64,000 nt of DNA from Paludibacter sp. (GTDB lineage Bacteria; Bacteroidota; Bacteroidia; Bacteroidales; Paludibacteraceae). Shown here piece after piece: positions 54,801 to 62,299 of this stretch. The translations under genes were made by a program, and so were the position numbers. Position 1 is the stretch's first letter. Every line of letters starts with the position of its first letter. The notes under the pieces were generated by a model, which made no database searches, was not told the origin of the DNA, and worked only from the letters and a program-made list of their open reading frames with translations. The stretch is taken from contig JAQTTH010000002.1 in NCBI GenBank assembly GCA_028710895.1, forward strand, positions 1-64,000, written 5' to 3'.

Positions 54801-56190
54801 CAATAGTGATGCCACAGGTACAGCTACCTTTGTAGATAACGGTACAACTTCTATCACTACATCCACCGTAAATCAATATCTTCCACAAGGTAGGAATTGG
54901 TATGTCGGTATTCCGTTTACTACAGCCAGTGGAGTTAATGCCAGTGTGCTGACAGCTACCGGAACTGGAACAACAGTTTCATACTACGATGAGTCAACCA
55001 GTTCGTGGGTAAATAGTTACAGTGGGACATTAACCCGTGGTGTTGGGTACGTGGCTGTGTCAAATCCGGCTGATGGTTCGGCAACCAACAACATGAGTTT
55101 CACGGGGGCGTTGAATACAGGCTCCGTAGCAGTTCCATTAACACGCAAGGGTACGACAAAAGCAGGCTTTAATCTGGTATCCAACCCTTACCCTTCGTAT
55201 CTGAATGCCATGATGGCGATTAACGCCAATGGCAATATGGAAAATACAATCTGGTACAGAACCCGTTCGGCATCTACTTACTACTTTGAAACAGTAAATA
55301 CTACTTCAGGAGTAGGAACCAACAATTCCGGAGGTGGTACAGTGACCGGCTATATTCCACCTATGCAAGCATTCTGGGTGAGAACTACCACAGACAATAA
55401 TTCCATTACGTTTACAAATGCAATGCGTGCTCATGCATGTAATGTTACGCTTACCGACGGTACAACCATAGTACCTACCACCTTACTGAAAGTAGGTGCT
55501 GCAAAAAAAGCATTGCCACAGTTGTTACGTTTAAAGGTATCAAATGGGATCAACAGTGATGAAACAGTAATTTATACCAACGATAATGCATCAGACAGTT
55601 ATGATGCTTATGATTCCCAGAAAATGACCAATAATAGTATAACGATCCCGGAATTGTATACAACAGCAGGTAATAATAATCTGGCTATAAACGGTGTCAG
55701 CAGTTTGCATCCCAATATGGAAATTCCACTTGGATTTGTAACAAAAGAATCAAATAATTTTACGATTAAAGCTGCTCAATTAAGTAATCTGGATGGATAT
55801 ACTGTTGTTTTGCGTGATAACGAACTTCAAACAGAACAAACGCTGAACGATACTATTTCTGCATATAGTTTTAAGTCCGAAAGTACATCTTCTACCAGTA
55901 GGTTTAGTATTGTATTTAAGTCAGCGGCTGTTGCTACCAACGTAAATAACTCAAGCAATCAACTTGCCGTTTCAATATATAGAAATTCAACTGGTCAGAT
56001 AGGAATAGAGTGTCCTTCTGAGCTGCTGGGTAAAGCCAGTGCTACACTTTATAACCCATTAGGCCAGGTGCAGGAAGTGATTCTTTTGACTGATTTAAAC
56101 ACCCAATTTAGTAAAACTCTACCCGGAATTTATATTGTTTCTGTAGTAGTGAATGGTAAGAGAGTAGTGACTAAAGTAGGAGTTGACTAA
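51880..56190 (+). CDS. large secreted LamG-repeat protein with T9SS tail
   Basis: About 1436 residues from ATG 51880, chosen because it directly gives a signal peptide (MKQNLLIYVFILLFLNSLSV); a TTG 12 codons upstream is less likely. Domain order: LamG/concanavalin-like (about 24-230), cadherin-like beta sandwich (LTVSAGTLVPAFNADVLNYG), second LamG (320-520), second cadherin-like sandwich (GITLSVGSLTFDPNTTNY), an Ig-like segment, a carbohydrate-binding-like sandwich ending YIDNIELYEI, a long T9SS-associated region (NQYLPQGRNWYVGIPF...GFNLVSNPYPSYLNAM) and a C-terminal sorting domain. No catalytic motif is visible. It is probably a surface protein that binds glycan or tethers enzymes. Its first half is a close paralogue of the protein at 59694. 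Confidence 0.85.
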   Translation: MKQNLLIYVFILLFLNSLSVIGQTLTHSYTFEDGTWSGTTVNDQVGTLNGTINGTDWEIKNGYFQNRNACQAAGTTMGGYISFSGTSLALNTYSAITLEAYMTLTNDLKNPNKWSESLYFGGANGATSLMLQLDANGTSSRAGLNNTQLAGYTTLTANTTHHFVVVLVPSTASTAGYIALYDNGGLVQSTALAANTFNNAVSAISTANAFLGKGGWANPLSNYKFHEFNIYNGEMTASTVATRYAAMNSKLSTLTVSAGTLVPAFNADVLNYGVVIPTGTNSLTVGATPSSSNYSSVSGAGTVDVSGADYGTITLKASSIGSPYLLNWRKAVATPVLAHSYTFSDGTAKDVVGTDNGTLNGGSITGGVYTSTTAAAFSTSQYISLPATSISINNYPAVSFEIVGKTSGGTQGCWTYFGNQTKGGQTGSTTGTAQDYIFMHTSNSGSNFPIVTSCNTYYNPWVGNNYSTGNTTFDNNVHHIVGIMTMDSIIIYQDGVYKSFSGLNNYNRLFNISNAVAYIGRGAYTSDWNITGSIGEFNIWKGRLAPSTIATRYTSYRKDATLSGITLSVGSLTFDPNTTNYTVSVPNGTTSVTVGATAAKDFTTVVGTGTVTLDGSGNGTATLGVTSADGTTTKTYIVTFGVPVPAITASVTSLNKLDEYTSKTFTVIGANLQSNINISAPAGFSVSPTSITPDGSGLVSSTTVTVTYTGTGGADWSDITLSSTNATSKTVKVRATYNGSCYTATYSDKTNLVTDPYMGSLSHYTSSWGVGTGATIDTTTVYCGLNSAKVSGQRAGSITYNLVGIWKPNTKYRLKAKVYTPTASTFNLYVSGWSGASGDIGANVTSSAITYTTNATGTGVAITAGNWNDVDFTFTTGTLGSGSQYFYFNNYTANNSGISYIDNIELYEIERYITSNVNISTITSSNSTNVELVVNAGNELTVDANTSLKTITINPLGKLTNPIGKSLTATNIVFNSDATGTATFVDNGTTSITTSTVNQYLPQGRNWYVGIPFTTASGVNASVLTATGTGTTVSYYDESTSSWVNSYSGTLTRGVGYVAVSNPADGSATNNMSFTGALNTGSVAVPLTRKGTTKAGFNLVSNPYPSYLNAMMAINANGNMENTIWYRTRSASTYYFETVNTTSGVGTNNSGGGTVTGYIPPMQAFWVRTTTDNNSITFTNAMRAHACNVTLTDGTTIVPTTLLKVGAAKKALPQLLRLKVSNGINSDETVIYTNDNASDSYDAYDSQKMTNNSITIPELYTTAGNNNLAINGVSSLHPNMEIPLGFVTKESNNFTIKAAQLSNLDGYTVVLRDNELQTEQTLNDTISAYSFKSESTSSTSRFSIVFKSAAVATNVNNSSNQLAVSIYRNSTGQIGIECPSELLGKASATLYNPLGQVQEVILLTDLNTQFSKTLPGIYIVSVVVNGKRVVTKVGVD

Positions 56191-56281
56191 AAAACACATT
56201 TAAATATTAAACGAGTCCCGTTTCTGTGGGAAGAGTTCCTCCCGATATAATTAGGGAGACCTTTTAAAACTAATTATACAC

Positions 56282-56449
56282 ATGAATAAACTTATTATAA
56301 AGAAAGAATACATAGCTCCTCAGATTATTGTGATAAAACTTGATAATGAAATATCATTACAAATGGAATCGCCTGCAACTTTACCAAATGAAAGTAGTTT
56401 GACACCTAGCCATTGCAATAACAGTCCATTTAAAGATTTAGTCGGGTAG
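56282..56449 (+). CDS. 55-residue conserved-type peptide of unknown function
   Basis: A short gene in the gap between two LamG genes. The peptide starts MNKLIIKKEYIAPQIIVIKL, then DNEISLQMESP, and ends NNSPFKDLVG. The pattern KKxYxxPxIxVIxLDxExSLxMxS is one I recognise from small uncharacterised Bacteroidales proteins encoded near large secreted proteins; this is recall, not a search. It has no signal peptide in the usual sense and one cysteine. Function unknown. The sequence between 56191 and 56281 shows only a weak CTCCC/GGGAG hairpin. Confidence 0.6.
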   Translation: MNKLIIKKEYIAPQIIVIKLDNEISLQMESPATLPNESSLTPSHCNNSPFKDLVG

Positions 56450-56534
56450 CTGAATGTAAGATTTTATATTACAGAAAATAGAAATAACTCTATTTATAAA
56501 GATTTTTTTACAAACATTTTTAATTTAATATTTT

Positions 56535-59500
56535 ATGAAGAAGAAAAATTACTTTTTTAAGACTACATGCTCAAAGAGCTTTTATTTATTAGTCTGCTCC
56601 ATGATGTTGTTTCTTCCGTTAAAGGCTGCGGATATAACAACAGGATTAGTGGCGCGATACAGTTTTGATGCCGTCACAGGTACTACTGTTACAGATGATT
56701 CCGGCAATGTAAATGATGGTACTCTGGTTGGAGCGCCTACTGTAAATGCCTCTGGCTACTCCGGAAGTGCAATGAACTTTCCGACAAAAACTGACTATAT
56801 GACTATGCCGGCAGGTATTGTTAGTACAATGACCAATTTCTCTATTTCTTCATGGGTTTATGTTAATACCATGAGTACTTGGTCACGTATTTTTGACTTT
56901 GGAACAGGTACAGCTAATTATATGTTTTTGTGTCCCAGAGCAGCAAGTACGACAGGTCCTGTTCGTTTTGCATTTAAAAATGGAGGAGGAGAAGAACAAA
57001 TAAATGGAACTTCAGCTTTGCCTACAGGCAAATGGGTTCATGTAGCTGTTACTTTTGCATGGAATGCAACTACCAGCAAAGGTGTGGGTAAACTGTATGT
57101 TGATGGAACATTGGTTGGAACGAATGTAGCGATGACTATCAACCCATCTTTATTACCCTCAACTACTCTGAATTATCTGGCTAAATCACAATACAATGAT
57201 CCGACACTGGCTGGTTCGTTGGATGAGTTCCGTATTTATAATCGTACACTTGCTGATGCAGATGTATTGACTTTGGCAGGCATGCCTTCTACACTCGTAG
57301 ATGCCTATTCAAACCTGACTGCTAGCAGCTTGAAAGCAGATGGAGATTTGACAAATGTAACTTCTAATCTAACTCTCCCTACCACCTCTGGTTCGGATGT
57401 AGCTATTTCATGGGCTTCTACTTTACCAGCTACAGTGGCAACTGATGGAACTGTTGTTCAACCTGACAAATACGATGCAACTGTAACTTTAACTGCAACT
57501 TTAACAGAAGTAGTGAATGGCAAAACTTACACACTCACAAAGACCTTTCTGGTATTTGTAAAAGCCCGCAATGTAGCTTCCGAGCAAGTTGCGCAATGGA
57601 ATTTTGGAGCGGCTAATATCTACTTGGATCATGACTCCATCAGAGTCAAAGACGCGACCGAAAGTAGTTTCGTCGGTACAATAATGAACGATGCAAGAAT
57701 AAGAACTATTGGTGGAAGTGTTAGTGGAAAAATCAACGTATTAGATTTGGGTAATGGTACAGGCTACTTTAATATGGGTACAGAGGTAGGTAAGGCCATC
57801 TATTCGTTAAATAATTATTCGATGTGTGCTTTCTTTAGAATTGATGATTCATATACCGCCTTGAATAGTAATGGCAACTTTATCTGGAATTTTTCTAACT
57901 CAGCCAATGCACCGGTTGATCAAAATGGATACATCATTGGAAGTTTGAAAAATCAGTCACAAGAGTGTTCTACTAATTATTATGTATTTGGTGATCAGTA
58001 TGTTGGTAAGTCGGCAAATGCTGCAAAAGGTGGTTGGCATCATATGGCATTTACGCAGGACGGTTCTACCGGAACAATATATATTGATGGGGTGCAGGTT
58101 GCTCAGAATACATCCATGACGAATACACCAGCTCTTGCATTGCCTCGTGCCGGTTTTACAGGAACACTTTACAATTGGTTAGGACGTTCATGTTACCCCG
58201 CAGATGTTTATTTACGTAAGACTTTGATCTATGATTTTCAAATATTAGGTGTTGCTCTTACTGCTAGTGATTTACAAGGTTATATATCTGTAACTGATTC
58301 TTTGACCAAGTTGAATAATGCATATGCAGAAAATCCGGATGTGCTGTTACCAGAACTGACAACAGAATCAGAAAGTCTGAGTTTAGGTGATTTGTCTGCG
58401 CTTAAAGCCAATATCACTTTGCCAACAAAAGGTGTTATCGATAATTCAATAAGTATTTCATGGACATCACAAATACCTGCACTGATTTCAAATACAGGTG
58501 TTGTTACTCGTCCAAACTATTACAATGCAAATGATACTTTGATTGCAAATTTAACTAAGAATGGTCAAAAGTTAACAAAAAAATTCCCTGCTACAGTTGT
58601 AGCGAATGACAATACACAATTTCAAGCGGATTTATTAATAAAATATGATTTCAATTCAGTAAAAGATTCAATTGTAACTGATGCTGCTGAAAAGCACTTT
58701 AAAGGAACTTTGAAGAATAAAGCTTATATAAAAACTATAGGCGTAACTAATAAGTTTAATGTATTAAATCTTGGTGATAGTATTAATGGTCAGGGTTATC
58801 TTGATTTAGGGTCGGAAGTCGGACAATTAATGTATAATCAAAATGATTTCACTATTAGTACTTATTTCCGTATCAATAATTCTTATACCGGTTTGACAGC
58901 AAATGGAAACTTTCTTTGGAGTTTTTCTAACTCGGCAAATCAGATTGCTGATCAAAATGGATATTTGATGCTTTGTCTGAAAGACCAAACAGTTAATATC
59001 ACACCGCGTTCATACACTACTGCAACCGGACTACAAACACTTTCAGTAGGCTCAGCAGCATCTTTGAATGGATGGCATAATTTGACTTATACTCAAGCAG
59101 GTACCGCCGGTTCACTCTATCTTGACGGTGTTTTGTACAATACTGCTGAAATTACCAACTTACTTTCTAAGGTTTTGCCCAAAGCAGGTTTATATGGTAC
59201 TCCTTATAACTGGATTGGTAGATCTTGCTATAAAGCAGATGCATACCTTCGTCAGAGTTTGGTATATGATTTCAGACTATACAGCAGAGCACTTACTGAT
59301 ATTGAAATTATGTCTACTGTTCTTGATGCAACGAATACAGTTGATCAGCTGAATAATGCATACAATGAAACCATAAATGGCTTAATTCCTATTCAGGATA
59401 CACCATACGCAATTCTTGCCAAGGATGGTAAACTGAAAATTAATGGCTTGACTGGTTCTGAAATTATTTCTGTCTTTGATATTACTGGTAGACAGTTGAA

Positions 59501-59591
59501 CTCTAAAATGACTCTTAATAATGTGAATCTAAAAACCGGCGTATACATGGTGAAAATCAATAATATGACTGTTAAGGTTTTCATGCGATAA
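56535..59591 (+). CDS. secreted LamG and Ig-like repeat protein with T9SS tail
   Basis: A 1018-residue protein. Signal peptide ends PLKAA. It has three LamG/concanavalin-like domains: near 30-235 (GLVARYSFDAVTGTTVTDDS), 350-580 (VAQWNFGAANIYLDHDSIRV) and 690-915 (LLIKYDFNSVKDSIVTDAA). They are separated by two atrophied bacterial Ig-like domains (SDVAISWASTLPATVATDG and NSISISWTSQIPALISNTG). The last 60 residues form a T9SS sorting domain (KLKINGLTGSEIISVFDITG). Catalytic residues are not seen. LamG-Ig alternation is common in surface proteins of arabinan and galactan loci; here it probably binds glycan. A terminator follows. Confidence 0.85.
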   Translation: MKKKNYFFKTTCSKSFYLLVCSMMLFLPLKAADITTGLVARYSFDAVTGTTVTDDSGNVNDGTLVGAPTVNASGYSGSAMNFPTKTDYMTMPAGIVSTMTNFSISSWVYVNTMSTWSRIFDFGTGTANYMFLCPRAASTTGPVRFAFKNGGGEEQINGTSALPTGKWVHVAVTFAWNATTSKGVGKLYVDGTLVGTNVAMTINPSLLPSTTLNYLAKSQYNDPTLAGSLDEFRIYNRTLADADVLTLAGMPSTLVDAYSNLTASSLKADGDLTNVTSNLTLPTTSGSDVAISWASTLPATVATDGTVVQPDKYDATVTLTATLTEVVNGKTYTLTKTFLVFVKARNVASEQVAQWNFGAANIYLDHDSIRVKDATESSFVGTIMNDARIRTIGGSVSGKINVLDLGNGTGYFNMGTEVGKAIYSLNNYSMCAFFRIDDSYTALNSNGNFIWNFSNSANAPVDQNGYIIGSLKNQSQECSTNYYVFGDQYVGKSANAAKGGWHHMAFTQDGSTGTIYIDGVQVAQNTSMTNTPALALPRAGFTGTLYNWLGRSCYPADVYLRKTLIYDFQILGVALTASDLQGYISVTDSLTKLNNAYAENPDVLLPELTTESESLSLGDLSALKANITLPTKGVIDNSISISWTSQIPALISNTGVVTRPNYYNANDTLIANLTKNGQKLTKKFPATVVANDNTQFQADLLIKYDFNSVKDSIVTDAAEKHFKGTLKNKAYIKTIGVTNKFNVLNLGDSINGQGYLDLGSEVGQLMYNQNDFTISTYFRINNSYTGLTANGNFLWSFSNSANQIADQNGYLMLCLKDQTVNITPRSYTTATGLQTLSVGSAASLNGWHNLTYTQAGTAGSLYLDGVLYNTAEITNLLSKVLPKAGLYGTPYNWIGRSCYKADAYLRQSLVYDFRLYSRALTDIEIMSTVLDATNTVDQLNNAYNETINGLIPIQDTPYAILAKDGKLKINGLTGSEIISVFDITGRQLNSKMTLNNVNLKTGVYMVKINNMTVKVFMR

Positions 59592-59607
59592 CCTGTTGTA
59601 TAATTGC

Positions 59608-59642
59608 TGTTCAGGTAGAGCATAGGTTGTTCTACCTGAACA
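59608..59642 (+). terminator. hairpin after the LamG-Ig gene
   Basis: TGTTCAGGTAGA pairs perfectly with TCTACCTGAACA across an 11-nt loop, 17 bp after the stop codon. Confidence 0.7.
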
Positions 59643-59693
59643 ACAAAATATAATTTCAAACTATCAAATAATTCACGTAATCAAATAATTTGT

Positions 59694-61838
59694 ATGAAAA
59701 AAATGTTACTAAGTAAGCTGCTGATAATTAGTAGTTTTTTGTTTGCTGTAGGTGTTAGTGCTCAAACGTTAACACACTCTTATACTTTTGAGGCTGGAAC
59801 ATGGTCTGGTACAACCGTTAATGACCAGGTGGGTTCGGTAAATGGAACCGTAAATGGAACTAACTGGGAAATTAAAAACGGTTATTTCTATAATCATAAT
59901 GCTAACCAGAATGCTACTAATCAGGGAGGTTATATATCTTTTGATGGTACAGCTTTAAATTTAAGTTCGTATTCTGCGATTACGCTTGAGGTCTATTTGT
60001 CATTATCGAATGATTTTATAAATCCCAGAAAATGGTCTGAATGTTTATACTTTGGTGGAGCTTCAGGTGCTAATAGTATCGAAATGCAATTAGAAATGAA
60101 CTCTACGACTCAATCTCGTGTTGGAGTGAACAATGCTCAATTTGTTACTTTTACTCCTCCTGCGAAGGCTACGACTCATCATTATGTGATTGTAGTGGTT
60201 CCTTCAACAGCATCTTCTGACGGTTCGCTTACAGTCTATCAGGATGGTGTTTCTGTCGGAACAGTTGCACTTGCAGCAGGTTCTTATGATACAGTTCTAT
60301 CTGGTCTTTCTACCGCGAATGCAAATCTTGGAAAAGGTGGCTGGAGTAATCCACTCACTACGTATCCGATACATGAATTTAATATCTATAGTGGAGCAAT
60401 GGATGCTGCTACAGTAGCAAATCGTTATCAGATTATGAATTCTAAATTAGCATCAGTAAGTTTGGGAACTGGAACACTGAATCCTGTATTTGATGGAGAT
60501 GTATTAAATTATGCAGTGGTTTTGCCTGCTGGTACCAATTCGCTCACTGTCGGAGCAACAGCATCTTCGAGTACTAATTATTCTTCAGTTATTGGGGCTG
60601 GTACTTACGATGTAAGTGCAGATTACGGTACAATTACGCTTAAAGCTTCTGCTACAGGAATCCCTTACTGTATTAATTGGAGAAAGAGTGTAAATAGTCC
60701 GGTATTAACTCACTCGTATACATTCACCGACGGTACGGCAGCTGATATTATTGGTGGTGATAATGGAACAACTGTTGGGACAGGGATCATTGCCAATGGT
60801 CTTTTTACTACAAGTGCCGGTGCTAATTTAATATCTGGAACAAGCCAGTATATTTCTCTTCCAGCATCAAATATTTCTATCAATAATTATCCGGCAGTTA
60901 CATTTGAAACTGTGGCTAAGATCGCTTCTACTTCTGCCAATACTTTTTATAGCTTTTTTGGCAATAATACAATTGCAGGTCAGAACAATAGTAACACTGT
61001 TGGGAATGGTATTGATTACGTTTATTTACATTCAAAAGATTTTATTACAAGCTGCAACATTAACTATCAGCCATGGGTTGGTACTACAGTCTATTCTGCT
61101 ACGACTAATTTAAATGATAATAAAGCGCACCATATTGTAGGAATTATGACTATGGACTCTTTGATTCTATATAGGGATGGAGTCTTGTCTGGAAAAGTGT
61201 TACTGTCAAACTTAAATAAACTCTTTAATATAGATCCCAAAGTCGGATATATTTTCAGATCGGGATATCCTAACGACCAAAATACCGTTGGGTCGGTTGG
61301 GGAATTTAATATCTGGAAAGGTCAATTGACAGATGCAACTATCGCCACCAGATACAATTCATATATGAAGGATGCAGCGTTATCGGGTATTACTTTATCT
61401 GCAGGCTCAATTTCCTTTGACCCTGCTGTAACTAGTTACAACGTTTCAGTTTCGTCATCAACGACCTCAGTAACTATTGGAGCCACATCATCCAAAGATT
61501 ATGTTACAATATCCGGAACTGGTGAGACTGTCTTGACATCTGGCACTGGCACAGCTACAATTACTGTTACTGCTGCCGATGGTACAACAACGAAAACGTA
61601 TACCTTGAATTTTAGCCCAACTACTGATTTTATTTCTTCAAAATCATCTGAATTTAATGCATATGTAGAGTCTGGTAAATTGGTTGTTTATACTGAAAGT
61701 AACTTTTCGGTATTCAATACTCTTGGCAAAAAAGTAGCTCAAAGAAACGGTTCCCATACAACTCAACAAATTGAGTTGATGAATGGTGTCTATTTTGTGA
61801 AATCTAATGGGGTAACAATTAAAGTGATTGTAAGATAA
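59694..61838 (+). CDS. secreted LamG-repeat protein with T9SS tail, short paralogue of 51880
   Basis: A 714-residue protein. Signal peptide ends GVSAQ. It repeats the first half of the 51880 protein: LamG (LTHSYTFEAGTWSGTTVNDQ), cadherin-like sandwich (LGTGTLNPVFDGDVLNYAVV), second LamG (LTHSYTFTDGTAADIIGGDN) and second sandwich (GITLSAGSISFDPAVTSYNV). It then goes straight to a sorting domain (KLVVYTESNFSVFNTLGKKV...GVYFVKSNGVTIKVIVR), without the Ig-like, binding and long T9SS-associated parts. It has no catalytic motif and is probably a surface glycan-binding protein. A strong terminator follows. Confidence 0.87.
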   Translation: MKKMLLSKLLIISSFLFAVGVSAQTLTHSYTFEAGTWSGTTVNDQVGSVNGTVNGTNWEIKNGYFYNHNANQNATNQGGYISFDGTALNLSSYSAITLEVYLSLSNDFINPRKWSECLYFGGASGANSIEMQLEMNSTTQSRVGVNNAQFVTFTPPAKATTHHYVIVVVPSTASSDGSLTVYQDGVSVGTVALAAGSYDTVLSGLSTANANLGKGGWSNPLTTYPIHEFNIYSGAMDAATVANRYQIMNSKLASVSLGTGTLNPVFDGDVLNYAVVLPAGTNSLTVGATASSSTNYSSVIGAGTYDVSADYGTITLKASATGIPYCINWRKSVNSPVLTHSYTFTDGTAADIIGGDNGTTVGTGIIANGLFTTSAGANLISGTSQYISLPASNISINNYPAVTFETVAKIASTSANTFYSFFGNNTIAGQNNSNTVGNGIDYVYLHSKDFITSCNINYQPWVGTTVYSATTNLNDNKAHHIVGIMTMDSLILYRDGVLSGKVLLSNLNKLFNIDPKVGYIFRSGYPNDQNTVGSVGEFNIWKGQLTDATIATRYNSYMKDAALSGITLSAGSISFDPAVTSYNVSVSSSTTSVTIGATSSKDYVTISGTGETVLTSGTGTATITVTAADGTTTKTYTLNFSPTTDFISSKSSEFNAYVESGKLVVYTESNFSVFNTLGKKVAQRNGSHTTQQIELMNGVYFVKSNGVTIKVIVR

Positions 61839-61849
61839 CTAAGCTATTT

Positions 61850-61885
61850 GATCTACAAGATAAATTCAGGTTTATCTTGTAGATC
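61850..61885 (+). terminator. intrinsic terminator after the LamG protein gene
   Basis: GATCTACAAGATAAA pairs perfectly with TTTATCTTGTAGATC across a 6-nt loop, followed by TTTTATT. Confidence 0.9.
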
Positions 61886-61889
61886 TTTT

Positions 61890-62299
61890 ATTCAACTATT
61901 CCTTTATTTTTTATAAGTTATTGGGTTTTATACCTCAAAATCAATACCGAGTGTCAATTATAACCAGATGTTAGTCAAACTTAAAAATCTCGCATCGTTT
62001 TGGTAAATGTTGAACGATATTTTGTCAATTAAATTTTATCAAATATAAATATGTTCTGAAAAGACTTCTATTTCTAGAAAGGCGCTGTCAACCTCAAAAA
62101 ATAGAAATTGTATGATAATTAATTGTCTATGTGGCTTGAATAGTTATATGGTAAAATTGAAATGGTCAGCAAAAACTACATTTACTATTTGTCTTTACCC
62201 CAGTCATACAAGATAATTTGTACAATTAAAATGTGATTTGAGGTCTGTAAAATACAGAAAAGTGACAAAAACTCAACTTTAAAAACAACTAATATTCTC
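61890..62299. other. gene-free stretch before the fasciclin gene
   Basis: About 410 bp that should contain the promoter of the next unit. No open frame, RNA gene or strong consensus box is seen. Confidence 0.5.
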
